Source: Aspergillus flavus (Eukaryota; Ascomycota; Eurotiomycetes; Eurotiales; Aspergillaceae). Taken from it: DNA of 64,000 bases. Below are positions 35,155-45,487 of this stretch, piece after piece. Position 1 is the stretch's first letter. The number at the start of each line of letters is the position of its first letter. The notes beneath the pieces are model-generated. The model was not told where the DNA came from, made no database searches, and saw only the letters and a list, made by a program, of their open reading frames with translations. The stretch is taken from contig NC_092407.1 of the NCBI RefSeq assembly GCF_009017415.1, positions 4,092,001-4,156,000 on the forward strand. Direction: 5' to 3'. A program made the translations under genes and the position numbers.

Positions 35155-35882
35155 AGCGGGTGTGCAGCCAGTAGACGTGCCAGAATATCGGTATGCTACT
35201 AATGAAGATCCGTGCTTCCCCGTGCCGTCACTGACCGAATGATAATTAAGACTCTTCCGGTACAAATATGTTGCTAGCTGATGTCCCGCAAAGTAGTATG
35301 CTGCAGCAATACCTTGTTGACGGGATGATTCTCGGAGCCTTAATCCATATTGGGGATCTATTCACCAAGATTCCTGAATACCAAGAAAGAATGTCCACGC
35401 GACATATCCTCAAAATTACATCCCAGACAGCCCTTGAAATGAAGGAGACAGTGGTTCAGAACGGTGAGACACGTGAGTTACATGCTAAAGAACGATGCGA
35501 CTGGGCAATCCGTAGTACAGCCGCTGTATTGAACCCCTTCCGCCTAAGTTTACTCGCGTGTGTTGTGGTCAAACCCACGGATACATTTGAGCAAGCATGC
35601 ACTCAGCTGATGCTCTACATGGTTATCCTGCAGCACAACCGCAACAATACAACTTACGACGACCTTCCCGTGTATGGGATGTGCACTGATGGCATCGACT
35701 ATATCTTTATGACGCTGACCCAGGATAAAGTAATTCACAAGAGTCGGTTGTTCACGAGATCCAAGAGGGACGATTCCAAGATCATTTTTAGTTATCTGGT
35801 CGGTCTTCTACAAAAGATAGTGGAGGATGTCGAAATACGCGAGCCGAAATCGAAAATCATACACCAAGGGGCAGACTACTGA
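35155..35882 (+). pseudogene. PD-(D/E)XK-nuclease-like fragment, probably incomplete
   Basis: A 204-codon frame (35268-35882) plus a preceding piece in another frame (about 35157-35240, with VPEYRYATNEDPCFPVPSLT) reads like the C-terminal part of a fungal family. That family has a nuclease-type core: a strand ending in K (ACVVVKP), a helix with QACTQLMLYMVILQHNR, then VYGMCTDGIDYIFMTLTQDK. In active PD-(D/E)XK enzymes the strand carries an acidic residue and E-x-K. Here the corresponding position reads VVVK, so catalysis is doubtful. A stop separates the two pieces and no start or intron joins them cleanly. A ubiquitin-like mini-gene lies just upstream on the same strand. The family assignment is by pattern memory only. 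Confidence 0.35.
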
Positions 35883-36740
35883 TCTTCCTCGTCGTCTGAA
35901 GGTCTCTTATCCATTGACTCTATCAGTCTATTGTTTTGTTGTTTTGTGCTAGCACAGTTTTATTCCAATCAGACGAATCTGACAATGAGTCCGTTCCGTG
36001 ACGGAAGGTACACGCCGGTTCCTCGGAAAAGCCCCTTTTAGCAGACCGGAAAGGTAACAAAAGACGAAGGAAATAAAGCCGGTGATAAGAAGACTACGGC
36101 ATGAGTCAGTCTTCCTTTCTCGCAGCGGATGGACATACTTGGTTTTGATGGCTCTAGTTACTTTCTTTTCAATGAAGAGTCACCGGTTTAGTACGTGTGC
36201 GTTATAGTACATACATGTCTTCATTTAGGACAATTCGTAGACAAACGAAGATTTACATGAGAGGAATATCGCGGATCCTATGCGGGGTCTGACCTTGAAT
36301 GTAAGTCGACTGCCTGGTTGTGCTACGAAGGGCGTCCGAGCCGGTATGATCGTAGATCGAAAGACGTCTTTATACTTCTTTGAAAGCTTCTGGGGTTACT
36401 GTTTTACAAGAGAAGGATGATCTCTGAACCTGATGTTATAAGGAGATGAACCATGATCAAACACTAATATAAGGGACTCTCAATAACTCAGGCCCTCATA
36501 TAGCTTCACCCACAAGGGTCTCAGGCAACATCTACAATATCAACCTTGAAGAATAACCTGTAATAGACTACCCTACTCTATACATGGCAATTAATAACAA
36601 CTTATTACATGCACCAGAATATCAAAATTGCTCAAATATTCAACCTTGGTATTCTCTACTTAAAATATCAAGCATACTGTCCCATCAAGCTCTCTTTGTA
36701 TTTCTCCGCGTAGTACGCCCTTGGATACGACGTCACATAC
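35883..36740. other. Island spacer without gene
   Basis: AT-rich sequence between the nuclease-like fragment and the next family relic. No supported feature. Confidence 0.5.
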
Positions 36741-37010
36741 AGGTCTCTCATCCACCGGGAACTCGCCAAGGTAATATTATATGATGTTAACCTGGTTACT
36801 GTTATCCTTGTGTGTGACCGTGATGGCTTCGTATTCCACAGTATCAGTTTATCCAGGATTTTCAAGTATCGTTTCAGGAATGCCTTCCTGTCACGTAATT
36901 GACGAGCTATGTCTTGTGGGCTTGTTTCATCACAATTCCAGCTATCATTCATGTCGGCTTTGATCTGAATATATACCTCTATCTTGTCCAGATTCTCGAG
37001 GCCTTGTTTA
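36741..37010 (-). pseudogene. Degraded copy of the island family with frameshift and stop
   Basis: On the minus strand KIEVYIQIKADMND leads to AFLKRYLKILDK. After a one-frame shift, EYEAITVTHKDNS, an in-frame TAA, and YYLGEFPVDERP follow. The order and spacing match the second domain of the gene at 32933-33595 and the relic at 33961-34215; the DNS strand and the LG-x-x-P-[VL]-DE-[RK]-P segment are nearly the same as in the latter. One frameshift and one stop make this a clear pseudogene unless spliced in an unexpected way. Confidence 0.45.
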
Positions 37011-38500
37011 AGCCCATCACGGTATGTGTAACGTTTGTGATCGGTTACTCAGGTCGTCTTTAAAGAGATTGATAATGAAGACAACGGTGTGGAATACAAA
37101 GACATGGTTGTATATGATAAACAATACCTTTGTTTTCAAGACTAGGGGACGACTTTATACTACAATACAGATCTTGAGGTAGACTTTCAATAATGGAATC
37201 TCCTGTACTGTATGCCTTAATTTTATTAAGGCTCGGATATTTCCATCGACCTGTTATGGATGGTTTATATTACTCTTCGGAGAATTAAACCATCTTTGTA
37301 AACTTTTTGGAGTAAAACTGTAAAGGCATGGCGGTATTAGCCTTACTATCTGGCTTTTTCCCGCAGCTGTATGCTTTTCTTGAGATTCCCGGGTCAGGAA
37401 GAAATAAAAATTGATTATTTCATAGAACTTGCATAAATTTAGATGTTTTAGGGTTATTTTCATGAGCGGAATCTTCCTATACAATGGCAAGTAAGCAGAG
37501 CTAGAATACAATACCCGAGTCTGATATATTCCTGGTCATGGGAACTTCATACTTACTCTTACTTTCAGGCGTTTTGCAATCACATATAGATGTCTTACGG
37601 CAATATATGGGTGTAGCCACGGGAGAAAGGTCGGTGGGTTTGCTCCGGCATTCCCAGGCTCTTAAAATATGGTATTTCCCCTCTTTACGCCAATAAGGGG
37701 GAGTAATGCAGCTTCTGTGTCTTGGAAGATATGGAGTATAAGCTTGAGTCTATTCTTTTGTCTAATTTCTGGTGTAGCATGCACCATATCGTCTCAGACA
37801 ATGCCTTGCTTTGGGTGCCTGTAGCTAACTCTAAACGTCGTTATCTTTTTACATAACCCGGGAAGGGTCTTTGGTTAAGCAACCATGGCGGGGTGCACTT
37901 TCATACTTAACAGCAATGATACAGATGTGCTAATGATATAAAAATTCAGAAAATGTCGAAAAATCATTTGAAAACGCAGGACCGCCAACTAAAGTACGCG
38001 GGGCTTTTCTATATAAATGGGTTTTCACTTTAACCGAGTTACTATCCTGTAACCTTCTCACTATTGACTATCAGAAGCCCTAAGAACACAGTTTGCACAT
38101 TGGTTAGTGTTGCCTCTCAACCGAAAATAAAATAGTAGACCTTTCCGAATACGCATATAGATGACCGGCACTTCTCCCTGCTAACTTTTACAAGTTTAGA
38201 CTGCGTATAGTATGCGAGTTTGTCACGATTGCCGGCACATCTTACCTTGATGTTGGAACCTCAGTCGAAACCGGAGTCCTTTAGTATCGTTTCCCATCAA
38301 TGCTGACCATTCTACAAACGAATTTATTATACTTATAGAAGTACACGTGAAAAACTGAAACCCTATAAAGACACTGTTTCACAGAAGAACAAAGACTTAT
38401 ATTTCTTACATTATTCTCTACAAGATCACCCCAGGACAAAGAGCCGTCTTGAGAATAACATAAAGGAAACTGATTCACAGGCTTACCAGCCACTGTTGAC
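37011..38500. other. Island spacer, AT-rich
   Basis: A short plus-strand acidic frame near 37051-37145 and a minus-strand 85-codon frame at 37254-37511 are open but have no family likeness. No gene is supported. Confidence 0.5.
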
Positions 38501-38956
38501 TCAGTAGTATACTTCGTGTTCAAACCAATCGTCGGATGTATCGCTCACGGTTTGATGTGATACAGTATGGCTGTCCTCGATTTGAGGCCTACCTAGAGTA
38601 CGAAGTTCTTCCTGTGACCTCTTTTTGGTATCAGGTGCTGATTTTCCGAGGAACAGACCTTCAAGGTAGTTCAACATGGCCTCCTCCGCCTTTTGTTGGG
38701 TTGGCCTTTCGCGACTGGACATTTTCGTCGAGAATATACAACCAGGGGCCGTGTACGTTTCATTTCTGTGCTTTTCTGTAACGCTCACATGGAGGATCCC
38801 TTGCTTGATATATTGTATGACATGGGCTGCATTTTTCTCTGTCTTATCGCGGTCTTTGCGGTCGCGCCTTGTATCGTAATCAATTATTCTCTTCCCATGG
38901 CGTAGTAGATTGACCTCAGCATAGTATACCTTCTGTAGAAAATTCCAGGAATCCAT
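38501..38956 (-). CDS. Island-family small protein, 151 residues
   Basis: A single exon begins at an ATG and shows the family plan. KVYYAEVNLL comes first, then an inserted very basic stretch (RRDRKDRDK), a helix leading to YIKQGILHVSV, a Thr/Tyr strand (NETYTAPG), and RERPTQQKAEEAMLNYLEGL. About 45 polar residues follow and the protein ends DDWFEHEVYY. No signal or membrane helix. It is intact but very different in sequence from its neighbours, which suggests fast divergence. Expression is unknown. Confidence 0.45.
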   Translation of the reverse strand: MDSWNFLQKVYYAEVNLLRHGKRIIDYDTRRDRKDRDKTEKNAAHVIQYIKQGILHVSVTEKHRNETYTAPGCIFSTKMSSRERPTQQKAEEAMLNYLEGLFLGKSAPDTKKRSQEELRTLGRPQIEDSHTVSHQTVSDTSDDWFEHEVYY

Positions 38957-39493
38957 TGTGGTTGAATTCTGTATGAAGCGCTTTCTGAAACTTGCTCAGA
39001 GTGACCCTCATAGGTAGCCAGTAGTGGAAGTGTAGGAAAGTTATAATAACCGTTCACAAGACTGGGGAACCTCATTCCTTATAAAGTAGTTGAAGATAGC
39101 TATCAATGTGGTAAATTCCATTTACTATATTCATTCATTGCACTAAGGGCATACAAGATACAAAACTGTCTCAACTGCTTACTTGAATGTCAAAACAATT
39201 GCAGAGGATTTTCGGAATACGCCTATGTTAATAGATTTAGAGGAACTTGAAATTTATCCGATATCTGGGTTATCTGGTATTCGTCATAATCACTATTAAT
39301 CATTTCATAAAGAACATTCATTAATCCTAAAAGAAAAGATCGAAGTGATTGATACTACATAGAATAAAGAAATTGTCTCATGATTTCAAAACAAACCGAC
39401 AAAAGAAACAAGACAAGGCAATACCTCTCCACATCCCCATTCCTCACCAATATGCCACCATACCCGCGATTCCAGACAAAAGACTGCTTCTCC
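38957..39493. other. Spacer between two island-family genes
   Basis: AT-rich with no supported feature; presumably the promoter of the 151-residue gene and the 3' flank of the next. Confidence 0.5.
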
Positions 39494-40003
39494 TCATAGC
39501 CAGCAATCAGTCGTGTCTTCAGGCAGTTCATTATCTTCTAATTGCCGAATTCGAGGTGTTGGAGGGGTTTCAAAGGGTGCAGGGGTGTCTTCGCGATACA
39601 AACCTTCTTGGCGAGACTCGGCTCTCTGAGCCAACCATTCTCGGGAACGGCGCCAGAATTCTTCAAGTATATCTAGAGTTTCTGATGGAGCCTTCCACTC
39701 TTTGTCCAGATGTTCCACCATCTTTTTCTTCGCCTCTTCCTTGGTAGGTTCCCTACCCGTCGGGTACTGACCTATCCAAAAGGGGTAGCATATTCTTTCT
39801 TCAGTTCTATCCTTTGGTACGATGCTCACTTCCATGATGCCAAGCTCAATAATCTTTTTGGTTATGGCTGCGAATCTTGTCTTTTTCTCATGGCTGTTGC
39901 CATCCGCTATAGGATCAAAGTTGTGTTCAAGGCTGCTGTTGACTCCCGAGACATCAATCTCGGCCCACCAATTGTTGCCTTCAAGGTTTATTTGAGAGGC
40001 CAT
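39494..40003 (-). CDS. Island-family small protein, 169 residues
   Basis: A single exon starts with MASQINLEGNNWWAEIDVSG. The family features follow in order: a helix up to KKIIELGIMEVSIV, a strand YPFWIGQYPTG, and REPTKEEAKKKMVEHLDKEW. A 65-residue extension rich in Arg, Glu and Pro and ending EDTTDCWL comes after the domain. The G-Q-Y-P-x-G-x-x-P-[ST]-x-E-E-A segment is the cleanest statement of the family's C-terminal motif and matches the one at 41893-42216. Intact, no signal peptide. Confidence 0.5.
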   Translation of the reverse strand: MASQINLEGNNWWAEIDVSGVNSSLEHNFDPIADGNSHEKKTRFAAITKKIIELGIMEVSIVPKDRTEERICYPFWIGQYPTGREPTKEEAKKKMVEHLDKEWKAPSETLDILEEFWRRSREWLAQRAESRQEGLYREDTPAPFETPPTPRIRQLEDNELPEDTTDCWL

Positions 40004-41447
40004 TGTCTGGAGTATTTTGAATGGATCTCCTTGTGGTAGCTCTCGAACCTATTGGGGAGGTAACTATAAACATATGTATTGAGCTCTAGGGAACAGGGTG
40101 TTGACTTGTTATCATAGTCCTCTGAAGCCCTGAAGGAGGTTATATACTCCAAAAGCAGGCTCGTAAGACCGGGTTTGAACAGGAGAGTATATAGTCCTTG
40201 AGAGCCAAAACAATCGTTTCGACTTTCTATTCAGTTGCCCGAAACAGTCCTAGAGATGTCTCGAGACAAGTCCACTCAAAGATGAGATATTTCTCTTAAA
40301 GATGCACACGTAGGAGGACGTGTCTGTGGTCGCTGGTGTTTGAGTTGTTTTCTGAGAATCGCTTGTAGGAGTAATCTGAGACGTACGTTGGCTTTATATA
40401 TCCTTGATATCGTTATTATCCGTCTTGTTTGGCAAATGTAGACGGCGATCTTCTGATAACTTGTAGGATAATGGCAACTTCCATGGAAATTCAGTACGAA
40501 TATTAACAATCAGAACGGAGTAATCCTTGGGGTGAAAGCTACAATGCAGGCAAAAAGCAAAATGATCGAATCCGCAGGGAAATCACCGTCTAAGATCTCT
40601 AGTTACCGGAAGATGACTTGCAAGTAGCTCTGCAGTATTACTATATGCTATAATCTTAGAAATACTCTGCAGTTGATTATATTAAGAGCTCACAGAGGTC
40701 TCGAACTTAGATGCTACCACTTTGAATGCTAGATACAATGTAGTACACTACTAGATGTCCCTAACAATGCTGATGGCAGAAGGAGTACACAGGTTGCATG
40801 ACTAGTAGTGTGCAGCGTATAAATTCTATCTTTATCCTTCTGTCTTCTTGTCTCTAGTCTTTGGGAAGGCATATGCCATGTGGTCGTCTGAATGGACAGT
40901 CCCTTCGCGTCGCAGGTTAGTCAGGGCTCATCATATGCCATAAATAAATGCCAGAGAATTCGTAAGACAGCTGACCCGGAGTAGAACAAATACTGAGCTG
41001 TCAGCAGGTCATCAGGTACTGTAATAGGGCACGGAAAGATTGTCACTGGGACTTTCAAGCTCATTGTGGGTAAGGGCATCACCCCTGTAAAACCCGAGGA
41101 GCCCAGCTTTTATTCAGTCAGAGAAATACTCAAGTCAAGACTAAGAATGAACCTACTGAAGTACCCATAGGCATAAGCAATTCATCCATAGTTAGGATGG
41201 AAGACCTCTAGCCTTTACACCTGTAAAGATCAGGAGGATCGAAGTGGCGATACCATTCTATATCACCAGAATAGGATGATACTCTTTTTCATGAATAAAA
41301 CACATAATAGTAAGACGATGATGCAAGAGGTACAGTGGAAGCTTTGTCACGAGATCATCCCCGGAGATATGGTAGAGTCCGAAGGTGGGTGATACAGGCA
41401 CCCTGTCAATGAGAGATTCCTACATGCCGCCGGTGAGTTGAATGATG
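40004..41447. other. Island spacer, 1.4 kb
   Basis: AT-rich; a 77-codon minus frame at 40276-40509 has no family motif. No supported gene. Confidence 0.5.
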
Positions 41448-41663
41448 CTATGGGGAGATGACCTCGACAGAATGAGTGTCCATTATACAGTTAGAATCCC
41501 TTTGAGTGTATCTCTGTCTTGGTAGCTGCAGGTACTGTGCTTCAATGTACTGTCCTTGTCCTTTGCCAAGGGGACGTCGGATGTCAGCTTCGATCTCGAC
41601 AGACCACCCTTTTGCTTCAAAGTTGTCTTCGGCGGAAAAGCGGCAACTTGACATACATGACAT
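41448..41663 (-). pseudogene. N-terminal fragment of an island-family gene
   Basis: A 71-codon frame contains AKGWSVEIEADIRRPLGKG, which resembles the opening strand of the family (WWAEIDVSG, WYVEVTT). The later helix and the P-x-x-E-E-A motif are missing. It is either a fragment or the first exon of something I could not complete. Confidence 0.25.
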
Positions 41664-41892
41664 ACACGGTATGTTCTAACAGCCTCATAAGATGGATTTC
41701 TGGTATCAAGAAATTATCTAAGTGGTTTTTCACGAGCATGAGATCAATCAATCCGTTTCGATTTCTAACCTAAACAACCTCCATACCCCCTACCCATCCA
41801 AACACTCATACAAACGAGACAGAGCGACAACACTGAGCTGTTTAATCAAAGAATGCCATCATTCTCATACATCTCGACCTCGTCCGTACGGT

Positions 41893-42216
41893 TTAGCGAA
41901 TTAAACAATTTGAAACAATGGAAATCAGCCTCTCCTTCGCTTCCTCCACACTGGGCTCCGAACCTTCCTCATATTCTCCCATTTTCACACAAAAGTAGTT
42001 GACTTTATGGTTCTTGTTCTTCTCAGAAACCGTGGTCTTTGCGTGATTCCACAGCAGCCCGTTCATGCAGCCGTCCACTACTGATTTCAATTCCTTGGGA
42101 TCTTTCTTAGCGTCCTTCAAAGCTTTGTCTTCGCCCACGAGATTAGGAAGTTTCATTCGTGCGAACAGCTTCACTTTTTCCTTTTCAGGACTGGAATTCG
42201 TTACCTGCGAGCTCAT
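41893..42216 (-). CDS. Island-family small protein, 107 residues
   Basis: A single exon gives the most compact copy: a charged start (SPEKEKVKLFARMKLPN), a helix leading to CMNGLLWNHAKTTVS, the strand VNYFCVKMGEYEEG, and SEPSVEEAKERLISIVSN at the end. It is essentially the bare domain with no extension, so it defines the unit's length at about 95 residues. The G-E-Y-x-x-G-x-x-P-S-x-E-E-A segment agrees with the 169-residue copy 1.9 kb away. Confidence 0.5.
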   Translation of the reverse strand: MSSQVTNSSPEKEKVKLFARMKLPNLVGEDKALKDAKKDPKELKSVVDGCMNGLLWNHAKTTVSEKNKNHKVNYFCVKMGEYEEGSEPSVEEAKERLISIVSNCLIR

Positions 42217-43167
42217 CTTGTCGAAGTCCTTTTTCGGTTGTAGGGTGATAAAATAGCAGACAAAAAGTCAATTGAAAGCTGGGAAGGATGCAAAGGACTG
42301 TCTTGGAAACATGTCCAACGATATCAAGGTCCTATTTATACCTGAGGGATTCGCTTCGTGCCTACCAGAGCCTAACGCACACGCGGGGAGACATCCTCAA
42401 TCACCGAGTACTCAAGTTTTGTCCTCATGGCTCGATTGAAAAATCAACTGGAGACATTCCTGCATTGCAACTATCTCATGGAATTTACATTCGGGGTTGT
42501 TCTGTATCCCGTCCTCTAGTGATACGTCGTTCACGGGAAAAGACCGTTTCATGGAAGTTACTTGGACGGTCTAACCATGGGGATGGGCAACAAACTACCT
42601 TATGGTAGCTAACACAATGTTTTCTGAAGAATGCCCATGTAACCGGCAAGCATCAATGGTGAGTCCACAACGGTTACATGGAAAATGTCGGCATGGACGG
42701 CTGGTCCAACCTTGTATTGGCATTTATCTAATGCACCTTATATAGTTTGGAACTTAGAAGATTTGGGAAAGGTCTATGTGTGCCTTGTTTCTACCTTGGG
42801 GTGGCGAAGAGTAGGGCGGTTTCCAGAAGGCCAATTCTTTGGAATTGGAGTAGGCCATGATCCCTTATACACTAGCCCTGAACACAATGGATTTATTCCG
42901 TTGGGATGCGGTACGTCATGTAAACATGCAATGTAATCGTGATGTTATAACAACAGTAGATGGTGGAAAGATAAAGTAACTTTGCCCAGGATGAAGCATC
43001 CATTGATGTCTGATGATCTATAACGTACGCAACTGAGAATCTCTGCTTTGTTCCTTGCGCTCACTTTAAAAATCACTTTGTTTAACCGACATGAGAACAT
43101 TATTTGTTCAATCTCATCCCTTATATTCCTTTTCCATATCAGTTATTGATTGCTGATCCCGGCGCCC
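42217..43167. other. Right flank of the accessory island
   Basis: The 951 bases between the last island gene and the DUF726 gene contain an open 83-codon plus frame with no motif. I see no gene. Confidence 0.55.
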
Positions 43168-45222
43168 CTACTCGTTGTGACGCAAATGCAGACGCTCATG
43201 AATTCTCTCTTCGACCTGCTTCTGCAAGCGATTTTCCTCATCTTTCAGCTCGCCGCTCTCCAACTTCTGATGTGCCGAGTCACTGCCCTGAACACCTGCT
43301 CGGCGCTCATTTCGGATCCGTTCCTGTTCTTGTCTCTGATCCTTGGCGGCCAGTGCAGCCTCCTCGCGTTCCACCTCACGCACATCAATACTCTCCAGCC
43401 CGATCCTGCTGAGGATATGTCCGACCAGGAATTGGTACCGCAAGTGACCACTGATGATGTCGCTGGCGTCCAAGTTCTCAACACCGGCTACATCTTCGAC
43501 GGGTTGTAGTCCCGCAACACCCAGTTGAAGACTGCTTGTACGATACAATAGAGCAAGCACAGCATCGTTCTCTGAGTAAACATTGACCAGTCGTCCGCTG
43601 ACTACGTTTCGCATACGGCGCCAATGTTGGGCATTAGAAGGAGTCGCTGAACCCATTAAAATTGCAGAGTCCACGAGACCGTATGCACCGCGCTTGGCCA
43701 AGCTCTGGAGGCAGGAGAAGATCACCCGTGAGCCTAAGGAGTACCCTATAAGAGTGACTGATCTCTCGCCCTGCACCTTGTTGATCAAGGCATCGGCAAG
43801 AACCTCCCCAGCCTTATCAGCCCGAACCTTCGCAACACTGAAAGGATTGTCGGCTACACGAGCAACCTTGAGCAGACCTAGAGGCAGAACCACCGCGCTC
43901 AAGAGGGATGCAAAGAACGTCTTCTTCAGTACTTGTTCACCGGCAGCCCATGCAGCGCTTGTTACCAGGAGATCCATTGCATTTCCGAGGTTCATCAACG
44001 GCTCTGTTTCCCAGCGGAGGCCAAAGACCTCGGAATCTGCGCCAATAACACGCCATGGAACGACAAAATTGTCTTCCTCCGTAACCCAACCCGTGATGCC
44101 GATGGTAACCCGTAGTCGGTGGTCCTGCTTAGCAGCTTCTTTTTCATCCTGGGGTCTATGCCGAGAACCACGGACGGGCAGAAACGCGAAGTCCTCCACT
44201 TCACGGGCATATTTATCCACCATACGCCCAGTCATTCGGCCTCCATAAGCACCGAATAAACCGCCAACGATGACACCACTTCCTGCAAGAGCACCCAGGT
44301 ACCCTGCAGCTGCGGTAGCACCAAGTCCAATGCCCCCCAGGACAGTCCCCAGCCCAGCTGCAACTAGGGGCGCGGCAAGTCCACCAGTGATGCCAATGAG
44401 CGCTGCACCGGCGACTGAAGCTATACCAACCTTCCACTTTCTCGAGGAGTCGCTTTTCTTCCCATGATTTTGTGTTTCCGCATTCTTTGACAACTCAATG
44501 GCAGTGTCAAGTAATATACGTGCAACCTTGACCTCATCACCATTGAGGATCTTAACATCCAAATGTAGACTAGATGCGACGTACAGCATCAACACTCGCG
44601 AGCGAGCATTGTAATGCTCTAGGCTGAGCAACAATAGAAGCAGCGAATGGAGAATCAAGAGTCTTTTGGCTTCTGGAAGCTGAATAAGAGGAGTTTCCAC
44701 GGGAGGATAAACATCACGCAGCTTTTTTAATGAGCCCTGGTCTTCAGGCACTACAGGAGCCTGTTGTTGAGAGGCTTGCGAGCTAGTACTGGCGTGCTGT
44801 TCATCATCATCGTCATCGTCATCACCCTCGCTTTTGTTAACAACTTCACCAATCCGAAGGATAACCGAGTCCCTCCAGTCATCAAAGCTTGTGAGCGAGG
44901 TGGCCTCGGCTTTCAGGTCCTGCGCAGTAGGTTTAAAGTCGGATTGGTTGGTCGGATTCCCTTGCTGATCATGTGATATTGAAGCCGAATCGTTTTCTTT
45001 GTGGTCGGGAGAAGGCTGATGACTGTGTGACGGCGAACCATGAAAATTCTGCTCGATTGTGGCTCTCATTTGTTCCAGAATCGCAGCAACCAGCATTGTC
45101 AGGTCTGCCCGTTGGGACCGGTTCAATATAGTAGTTAGGTCTTGGTTGCCGTCATTCTTCGGAGCCACAGGGGCGGCCGACCCGAATTTGCTGGCATGTT
45201 TCTCTTTCAAATTCTTCCACAT
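43168..45222 (-). CDS. DUF726/TMCO4-family membrane-associated hydrolase-like protein (Mil1-like)
   Basis: A single exon encodes 684 residues. A disordered N-terminus (to about 165, with an eight-Asp run) leads to a helical region with a Leu-rich segment. A Gly/Ala-rich double hydrophobic hairpin at about 270-335 (GAALIGITGGLAAPLVAAGLG and following) is the hallmark of the family. An alpha/beta-hydrolase-like region has LRVTIGITGW, and the nucleophile elbow GYSLGSR is near residue 490, followed by MGSATPS and VNVYSENDAVL. The C-terminus is a charged coiled-coil. Yeast Mil1 (YFL034W) interacts with clathrin adaptor AP-1R; lipase activity is inferred from the GxSxG motif only. The gene is in tandem with GatC upstream, 265 bases away. 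Confidence 0.92.
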   Translation of the reverse strand: MWKNLKEKHASKFGSAAPVAPKNDGNQDLTTILNRSQRADLTMLVAAILEQMRATIEQNFHGSPSHSHQPSPDHKENDSASISHDQQGNPTNQSDFKPTAQDLKAEATSLTSFDDWRDSVILRIGEVVNKSEGDDDDDDDEQHASTSSQASQQQAPVVPEDQGSLKKLRDVYPPVETPLIQLPEAKRLLILHSLLLLLLSLEHYNARSRVLMLYVASSLHLDVKILNGDEVKVARILLDTAIELSKNAETQNHGKKSDSSRKWKVGIASVAGAALIGITGGLAAPLVAAGLGTVLGGIGLGATAAAGYLGALAGSGVIVGGLFGAYGGRMTGRMVDKYAREVEDFAFLPVRGSRHRPQDEKEAAKQDHRLRVTIGITGWVTEEDNFVVPWRVIGADSEVFGLRWETEPLMNLGNAMDLLVTSAAWAAGEQVLKKTFFASLLSAVVLPLGLLKVARVADNPFSVAKVRADKAGEVLADALINKVQGERSVTLIGYSLGSRVIFSCLQSLAKRGAYGLVDSAILMGSATPSNAQHWRRMRNVVSGRLVNVYSENDAVLALLYRTSSLQLGVAGLQPVEDVAGVENLDASDIISGHLRYQFLVGHILSRIGLESIDVREVEREEAALAAKDQRQEQERIRNERRAGVQGSDSAHQKLESGELKDEENRLQKQVEERIHERLHLRHNE

Positions 45223-45487
45223 TGATAATAGAAAAACAATGGGACCGGTGAAAAGTATCTATGGCTAGAAGATGTTGGGCAGACCAGCCACAAACAGTTT
45301 TGCGACAGGTTGTTCGAGTTGACAAAGAATGTAACGTTGACGCCTTCAGGGCGATGAAGTCACTATGCTGCTGACTCAGCTGCCCAGAGAAGCGCTGTCA
45401 TCCACCTTCACTGATAGATGCCTCGCTCACCAGCATTCCCAAGGCTGAGCAGAGAAATCCGCGATTCATCGTCACCTGGAGAATCTA

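Noticed and set aside
32933..42216. Secondary-metabolite cluster
   Set aside because: No synthase, cyclase, P450 or pathway regulator is present in or near the island.
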